Source of the DNA: Synaphobranchus kaupii
Lineage: Eukaryota; Chordata; Actinopteri; Anguilliformes; Synaphobranchidae
Assembly: GCA_029718625.1 (NCBI GenBank)
Contig: CM056379.1
Coordinates: 59,857,626 to 59,921,625, forward strand
Reading direction: 5' to 3'
Length of the DNA stretch: 64,000 nt
Position 1 is the stretch's first letter. Every line of letters starts with the position of its first letter. The position numbers and the translations under genes are program-made. Under the pieces are notes generated by a model. That model saw nothing but the letters and a program-made list of their open reading frames with translations, had not been told where the DNA came from and ran no database searches. Of this stretch, positions 58,201 through 64,000 are shown in pieces.

Positions 58201-60835
58201 TACTATTGGCCCTGGCTCCTTCTGCCCCTAATGCCCTCTCGACCACTGGCTATGTCCGCCTCTTCTCCTAAAACCTTCTCTATCTCTAATGTCCTCTGTA
58301 CTATTGGCCCCGTCTCCCTCTGCCCATAATGCCCTCTCTAACATTGGCCATGTCCCCCTGTGCTTATAATGCCTTCTCTATCTCTAATGCCCTCGCTACT
58401 ATTGGCCCTGGATGCCTCTGTCCCAATATCCTTTCTACCTCTAATGCCATCTGTATGATTGGCCCTGGCCCCCTCTGCTCCTAATACCTTCTCTATCTCT
58501 AATGCCCTCTTTATTTTTGGCCCAACTCCCTCTGCCTAAAATGCCCTCTCTAACATTGGCTATGCCCCCCTCTGCTCCTAATGCCTTCTCTATCTCTAAT
58601 GCCCTCTCTACTATTGGCTCCTTCTGCCCTGAATGCCCTCTCTACCATTGACCCTGACTCCCTCTGCCCCTAATGCCCTCTCTAGCATTGGCCATGTTCC
58701 CCTCTGCTCCTAATACCTTCTCTATCTCTAATGCACCTCTCTTCTATTGGCCCCATCTCCCTCTGCCCAAAATGCCCTCTCTAACATTGGCTATGTCCCC
58801 CTCTGCTCCTAATACCTTCTCTATCTCTAATGCCCTCTCTACTATTGGCACAGGCTCCTTCTGCCCCTAATGCTCTCTCTCCCATTGGCCATGTCCCCCT
58901 CTGCTCCTAATACCTTCTCTATCTCTAATGCCCTCTCTACTATTGGCCCTGGCTCCTTCTGCCCCTAATCCCCTCTCGACCACTGGCTATGTCCGCCTCT
59001 TCTCCTAAAACCTGCTCTATCTGTAATGCCCTCTGTACTTTTGGCCCTGTCTCCCTCTGCCTATAATGCCCTCTCTAACATTGGCCATGTCCCCCTCTGC
59101 TTCTAATGCCTTCTCTATCTCTAATGCCCTCTCTACTATTGGCCCTGACTGCCTCTGTCCCAATATCCTTTCTACCTCTAATGTCATCTGTACAATTGGC
59201 CCTGGCCCCCTCTGCTCCTAATGCCTTCTCTATCTCTAATGCCCTCTTTACTTTTGGCCCAACTCCCTCTGCCCAAAATGCCCTCTCTAACATTGGCTAT
59301 GTCCCCCTCTGCTCCTCATACCTTCTCTATCTCTAATGCCCTCTCTACTATTGGCCCTGGCTCCTTCTGCCCCTAATGCCCTCTCGACCACTGGCTATGT
59401 CCGCCTCTTCTCCTAAAACCTTCTCTATCTCTAATGTCCTCTGTACTATTGGCCCCGTCTCCCTCTGCCCATAATGCCCTCTCTAACATTGGCCATGTCC
59501 CCCTGTGCTTATAATGCCTTCTCTATCTCTAATGCCCTCGCTACTATTGGCCCTGGATGCCTCTGTCCCAATATCCTTTCTACCTCTAATGCCATCTGTA
59601 CAATTGGCCCTGGCCCCCTCTGCTCCTAATACCTTCTCTATCTCTAATGCCCTCTTTATTTTTGGCCCAACTCCCTCTGCCTAAAATGCCCTCTCTAACA
59701 TTGGCTATGCCCCCCTCTGCTCCTAATGCCTTCTCTATCTCTAATGCCCTCTCTACTTTTGGCTCCTTCTGCCCTGAATGCCCTCTCTACCATTGACCCT
59801 GACTCCATCTGCCCCTAATGCACTCTCTAGCATTGGCCATGTTCCCCTCTGCTCCTAATACCTTCTCTATCTCTAATGCACCTCTCTTCTATTGGCCCCA
59901 TCTCCCTCTGCCCAAAATGCCCTCTCTAACAATGGCTATGTCCCCCTCTGCTCCTAATACCTTCTCTATCTCTAATGCCCTCTCTACTATTGGCACAGGC
60001 TCCTTCTGCCCCTAATGCTCTCTCTCCCATTGGCCATGTCCCCCTCTGCACCTAATACCTTCTCTATCTCTAATGCCCTCTCTACTATTGACACAGGCTC
60101 CTTCTACCCCTAATGCCCTCTCTACCATTGGCCATGTCCCCCTCTGCTCCTAATGCCTTCTTGATCTCTAATGCCCTCTCTACTATTGGCCCTGGCTCCC
60201 TCTGTCCCAATTTCCTCTCTATCTCTAATGCCATCTTTACAATTAGTCCTGGCCCCCTCTGCCCCTAAGGCCCTCTCTACCATTGGCTATGTCCGCCTCT
60301 GCTCTTAATACCTGCTCTATCTCTAATACCTTCTCTACTATTGCCCCTTTCTCCCTCTGCCCCTGATGCCCTCTCTCCCATTGGCTATGCCCCCTCTGCT
60401 CCTAATACCTTCTCTATCTCTAATGCCCTCTCTACTATTGGCCCCGTCAACCTCTGCCCATAATGCCCTCTCTAACATTGGCCATGTCCCCATCTGCTCC
60501 TAATGCCTTCTCTATCTCTAATGACCTCTCTACTATTGGCCCTGGCTGCCTCTGTCCCAATGTCCTCTCTACCTCTAATGCCGTCTGTACAATTGGCCCT
60601 GGCCCCCTCTGCTCTTAATACCTTCTCTATCTCTAATGCCCTCTCTACTATTGGCCCCATCTCCCTTTACCCAAAATGCCATCTCTAACCTTGGCTATGT
60701 CCCCCTCTGCTCCTAATACCTTCTCTATCTCTAATGCCCTCTCTAGTATTGGCCCTGGCTCCTTCTGCCCCTAATGCCCTTTCTGCCATTGGTGATGTCC
60801 GCCTCTGCTCCTAATACCTTCTCTATCTCTAATGC

Positions 60836-60968
60836 CCTCTCTCCCATTGGCCCTGGCCCCCTCTGCCCCTAATGCCCTCTCTACCATTGGCCCTGTCCCG
60901 CTCTGCCCCTAATCCCCTCTCTACCATTGGCCCTGGCCGCCTCTGCCCGTAATTCCCTCTCTACCATT
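60836..60968 (+). repeat. Right edge of the array: pure 40-bp modules
   Basis: The last three complete modules are all 40 bp with no 18-bp module between them, then the array stops within a fourth at CTACCATT. This supports 40 bp as the founding unit. Confidence 0.75.
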
Positions 60969-61060
60969 ATTGCTCTCATAGCACAATGAGCAATTAATAC
61001 GCTTTAGACTTAGCAAGCAAAGTCACTCATATTTTCTTCCGAAAATGTAACCTTTTCCAG
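60969..61060. other. Short unique spacer between array and piggyBac copy B
   Basis: About 92 bp of non-repetitive AT-rich DNA ending in ...TTTTCCAG before TTAA. No feature recognised. Confidence 0.5.
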
Positions 61061-61708
61061 TTAACCTCTTGCTGCCAAACGCCCCCTAGCGGTAACGCGG
61101 GCGTTACGGAAATTATTAAATTATACATTTCATTAATTTAATAATATATAATAAACTGCTCACCTCAATATTTTGATTAAATATCCTTAAGATATATCCA
61201 TTCCTTCTGGGAAAGTGGTTTTTAAGCCCAAAACGTCGAGATAAAACTTCGTAAATAACCTTGGAAACTCTGACCTAATTCTCAAACATGTATTGCAGCT
61301 TGATGTCACACCATAAACAATGTGCTGGTAAACTGTTCTGCTTAATTGTATTTCACAAAACTTTGGTTTGAAAAATCATTATACCTTTAGGCTTCAAGAA
61401 AAAATACTTTAAAACTTTCATAAGGCTGTACATGATTTTTTTCCAATTTTAAACCGACTTGTGCTTTTTTGCACTTGATTAGGACTCGTTCGGCTGTATT
61501 CACTTTGGCGTTGTGAAACTCAGCCAGTTTCTGGAGTACCAATCCCGTGGCTTAGTATATGTTAGCCAGAGTGGTTTTGAACTTGTTTGCAGAGAATTAT
61601 GCAAAACCGTCGTCAATTGGTTGTATTTATTTGACTGAGCACAATAGGCCTATCTGAAGTGGGAAAAACTATCTTCGACCTGCCTCCACTCCGAGTATTA
61701 TTTGCTTT

Positions 61709-61912
61709 CCATTGGGTTTTAAAACTGTCTGTCAAATATTCCAGCCAATAGCCAAGACTCTTATCTTTCAAACACGCCCTCATTCAACACAGTGCCGTCG
61801 TAAATCAAGGCCATTGGGTTTTAAAACTGTCTGTCAAATATTCCAGCCAATAGCCAAGACTCTTATCTTTCAAACACGCCCTCATTCAACACAGTGCCGT
61901 CGTAAATCAAGG
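61709..61912. repeat. 102-bp tandem duplication in copy B
   Basis: 61709-61810 is repeated at 61811-61912 (both start CCATTGGGTTTTAAAACTG). The unit is 34 codons long, so it keeps a frame open and produces a spurious 94-aa ORF. Copy A has a single unit. Confidence 0.9.
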
Positions 61913-61917
61913 AAATA

Positions 61918-62681
61918 CAGCCCTGCGTATAAGAAAGTGGCAACCGCGCGTAATTATCGAACCAAGATGGCGCAGTGTTTTAACCTTGTAGCGTAGCTCG
62001 CTACATTCCGTTTAGCAAAGCACAATTCATGAGGTAACTGCGCTGTTTATCTTTTTACTTTACAGTCTCTTTCATACCGTTTTTGGTTAGTTATGTCTAG
62101 GTTATTCAGGAGTTTCTCCGTGCAGCAGAAATATGGTTTTGCGGTCTCAGTGACGCAGAGTGATATGAGGTAACAGATTATTTTGCCGGTATACCAGTGC
62201 AAATTCACTGTTATGTAAAAAACGAATCCCTCTGAATTAAATGAATATAGCTAACATTACTATATTGTAACAATGGCAAGCTAGCCAGCAAAATTACACA
62301 TAGCAGCTAGCTATCTATTTGTGTCTGAGACAAGTAAGTGCAGCCCTGTGTAAGAGGAATTATCAAACTGAGATGCCGCAGTGTTTTTACCTTGTAGCAT
62401 AGCTCGCTACATTCTGTTTAGCAAAGCACAATTCATAAGGTAAATGCGCTGTTTATATTTTTACTTTACAGTTTCTTTCATACAGGTTTTGGTTAGTTAT
62501 GTCTAGGTTATTCAGGAGTTTCTCCGTGCAGCAGAAATATGGTTTTGCAGTCTCAGTGACGCAGACTGATATAAGGTAACAGATTATTTTGCCGGTATAC
62601 CAGTGCAAATTCACTTTTATGTATAAAACGAATCCCTCTGAATTAAATGAATATAGCTAACATTACTATATTGTAACAATG
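61918..62681. repeat. ~340-420 bp tandem duplication in copy B
   Basis: 61918-62275 and 62341-62681 align (CAGCCCTG, CGCTACATTC, ATGTCTAGG, GCCGGTATACCAGTG). It doubles the transposase-like start region with its upstream GT...AG pair. Confidence 0.85.
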
Positions 62682-63207
62682 ACCAAAAACACATCTAAAT
62701 TAACTTTTATTGCCAATTATCAGATTTTATTGTAAAACTTAAAAAATAAATGATATTGAGACTTTTCTGGAACCTGGGCCATTTGGCACAATTTGTGCCA
62801 ACTTTGGTAACCGAAATGGTTCACCTGTAAAAAAGCTCTGTAGAATTTGAATGATTTGAGATATTGACACCATATCTTTAGCAGAGATAGGCAGCATATA
62901 GAGGAATCACAAAGAGGAGTTATTTCCTCCATAGCTATTGTAGCTCATCAGGTAAAAAATCTGAAATTTGAATTTAGGTACCCGTTTTTTGTTTTTTCAC
63001 AATTTCTGTACATAAATTGTTGTAGTTAAGTAGCAAGAAGGGTATGTATATGAATTATGACTACTTAGTCATAATAATGCAGTTCTATGTTTTAATAAAA
63101 GCTATGAACCATATTTGTAGCCTTTACAGTTTTTGAGATAAACAGCTTTGTCACTAGTAAAAACAGGCGAGAATTGGTATATTTTGCCCTTGGTATTAAG
63201 AGGTTAA

Positions 63208-63640
63208 AACTTGTTGTATTGATTTCCTCATCTGGAACACATATGTGTACTAAATGTATCGCCACCATCTTTGATCGGCCGACATTTTGGAAATCATATT
63301 ATCCATTTTCCTTTGTCCCCAGTTTTGGCCTAACCACATGAGTGAGACCTATGTAGCTTTGCTGATGACTACATTGAGAGAAAGAATCTGGCTGTTGAAT
63401 TGTTGTAATTAGTCTCATTGTTGCACTATGGAAACTTTTCAGTATCTTCTATCTCCAGGAAAGAACAAAGAAATTGTACATTTCATGAACGTCTTCTCAA
63501 ATTATTCAGTTTACCCAGAATTTACTGAAGGTGGTGGTCTGAAAAAAGTTTGACCTTTTATACATGTAACATGATTCCAACAAAATGACAACCTTTTGCT
63601 TGGACCCCGTGTAGTCGCTGCTTGCAGCTATATTCATGGA
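63208..63640 (+). mobile_element. Right end of the GGGGTCCAAGCA dispersed repeat
   Basis: Shares TTTCCTCATCTGGAACA with 25918-25936 and ends TGCTTGGACCCC (63598-63609), the exact reverse complement of the family's left end, then the GCTGCTTGCAGC hairpin (63617-63628). Copy B sits at its left edge; the matching left part is not on the other side of copy B. Confidence 0.65.
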
Positions 63641-64000
63641 TTATAATTACTACTACTTCAATTTACCATCAAAGCACTAATAACTAATAATTCATAAGGG
63701 TTGAAGGTATTACATTCTAATGATTAGGTTTGACGTGTTAGCTCTCGTGTTCATATGACATCAAAACCGACACCAGGTTTAACAAAAATAGATTTATTAA
63801 ACAAGGAAAAACATGAATATTACTGTGGTAGGGGGGCGTGGTTCTAACTGTGTCGCAGCACGATGGTGGTTATTGATCTCAAATCTGACGTTACTATAAA
63901 TAAGTTCACGCACTTCTTTCACAAAATAAGTGAAATAAGTAAGTTGAATTGAGACCATATCACGCGAATGTTAGTACGTGTTAAAGAAAAGAGGAGCAAA
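63641..64000. other. Unassigned DNA at the right edge
   Basis: AT-rich, no gene or complete repeat recognised. Confidence 0.4.

Larger units (their letters stand above)
27251..60968 (+). repeat. Giant 40/18-bp modular tandem array (satellite)
   Basis: About 33.7 kb of reiterated modules. The long module is 40 bp (CCCTCTCTAC, then YATTGGC, CCCTCTGC and CTAATR). The short one is 18 bp (CCTTCTCTATCTCTAATG), explained as a long module that lost about 22 central bases. The common composite is 40+40+18 = 98 bp, about 335 times over. The consensus is about 76% pyrimidine on + and contains no AG. 40 and 98 are not multiples of 3, so the many 60-130 aa ORFs on both strands are repeat shadows that recur every 98 bp; most begin because each module boundary is TAATG (stop overlapping start). 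Interrupted once, by an LTR at 36819-37323. It is not CRISPR: there are no constant repeats with unique spacers. Confidence 0.95.
61065..63203 (+). mobile_element. piggyBac-type element, copy B
   Basis: TTAA at 61061-61064 and 63204-63207, with ends CCTCTT...AAGAGG as in copy A and the same orientation. The first ~1.1 kb aligns closely with copy A from 17071 on; the last ~500 bp aligns with about 21020-21577. The centre is different: no LTR, two internal tandem duplications, and only short broken versions of the transposase first exon (ATG at 62093 and 62499, MSRLFRSFSVQQ then loss of the acidic run). Non-autonomous. Confidence 0.85.

Noticed and set aside
31494..60688. Dozens of near-identical 60-130 aa ORFs in the array on both strands
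   Set aside because: The module lengths 40 and 98 bp are not multiples of 3. The ORFs overlap in all frames, shift by 98 bp, and start and stop at the same TAATG boundaries. They are satellite shadows, not a protein family.
27251..60968. CRISPR-like or repeat-spacer array
   Set aside because: No constant repeat with unique spacers; all modules are variants of one sequence, and the context is a vertebrate genome.

Overview
The window looks like intergenic and transposon-rich DNA from a ray-finned (teleost) fish. There is no bacterial-style gene packing, splice-like GT..AG signals are visible, and most of the sequence is fish-type mobile DNA: an L2 LINE with its diagnostic 3' tail, Ty3/gypsy pol, piggyBac elements at TTAA, a Tc1-like relic and several MITEs. 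The species cannot be named from the sequence alone.

Layout. 1-3640: a fold-back element (315-1957) split by a solo LTR (413-1490), then a perfect 78-bp inverted repeat pair. 3641-5704, minus strand: the only likely host gene, the first four coding exons of a receptor activity-modifying protein (RAMP)-like gene with two 30-33 bp phase-1 microexons; its terminal exon was not found. 5870-8437: two abutting MITEs, a degenerate Tc1-like copy and a retroposon 3' end. 8440-12840: mostly unassigned, with a Z-DNA-prone CA/GC tract and two strong inverted repeats. 12841-15475: a retroposon 3' end, an L2 LINE fragment (minus) and a broken Ty3/gypsy pol. 16517-21577: two piggyBac-family elements sharing one TTAA, the second split by a 1.5-kb solo LTR. 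21606-26600: a low-complexity dispersed repeat with ~475-bp subrepeats and four tRNA-like (pol III box A/B) modules.

27251-60968 is one very large tandem array (~33.7 kb, more than half the window) built from a 40-bp module and an 18-bp deletion derivative, commonly as 40+40+18 = 98 bp. It is ~76% pyrimidine on the + strand and non-coding by frame. It holds 978-bp, 1269-bp and multi-kb internal duplications, and a solo LTR that was itself partly duplicated with the array. A second copy of the split piggyBac element (61065-63203) lies just beyond the array, in the same orientation as the first, so the array sits between direct repeats about 40 kb apart.

No operon-like or pathway-level cooperation between genes is visible. 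The main biology is the layered history of mobile elements, the evolution of the giant satellite, and an unusual 5' exon structure in the RAMP-like gene.
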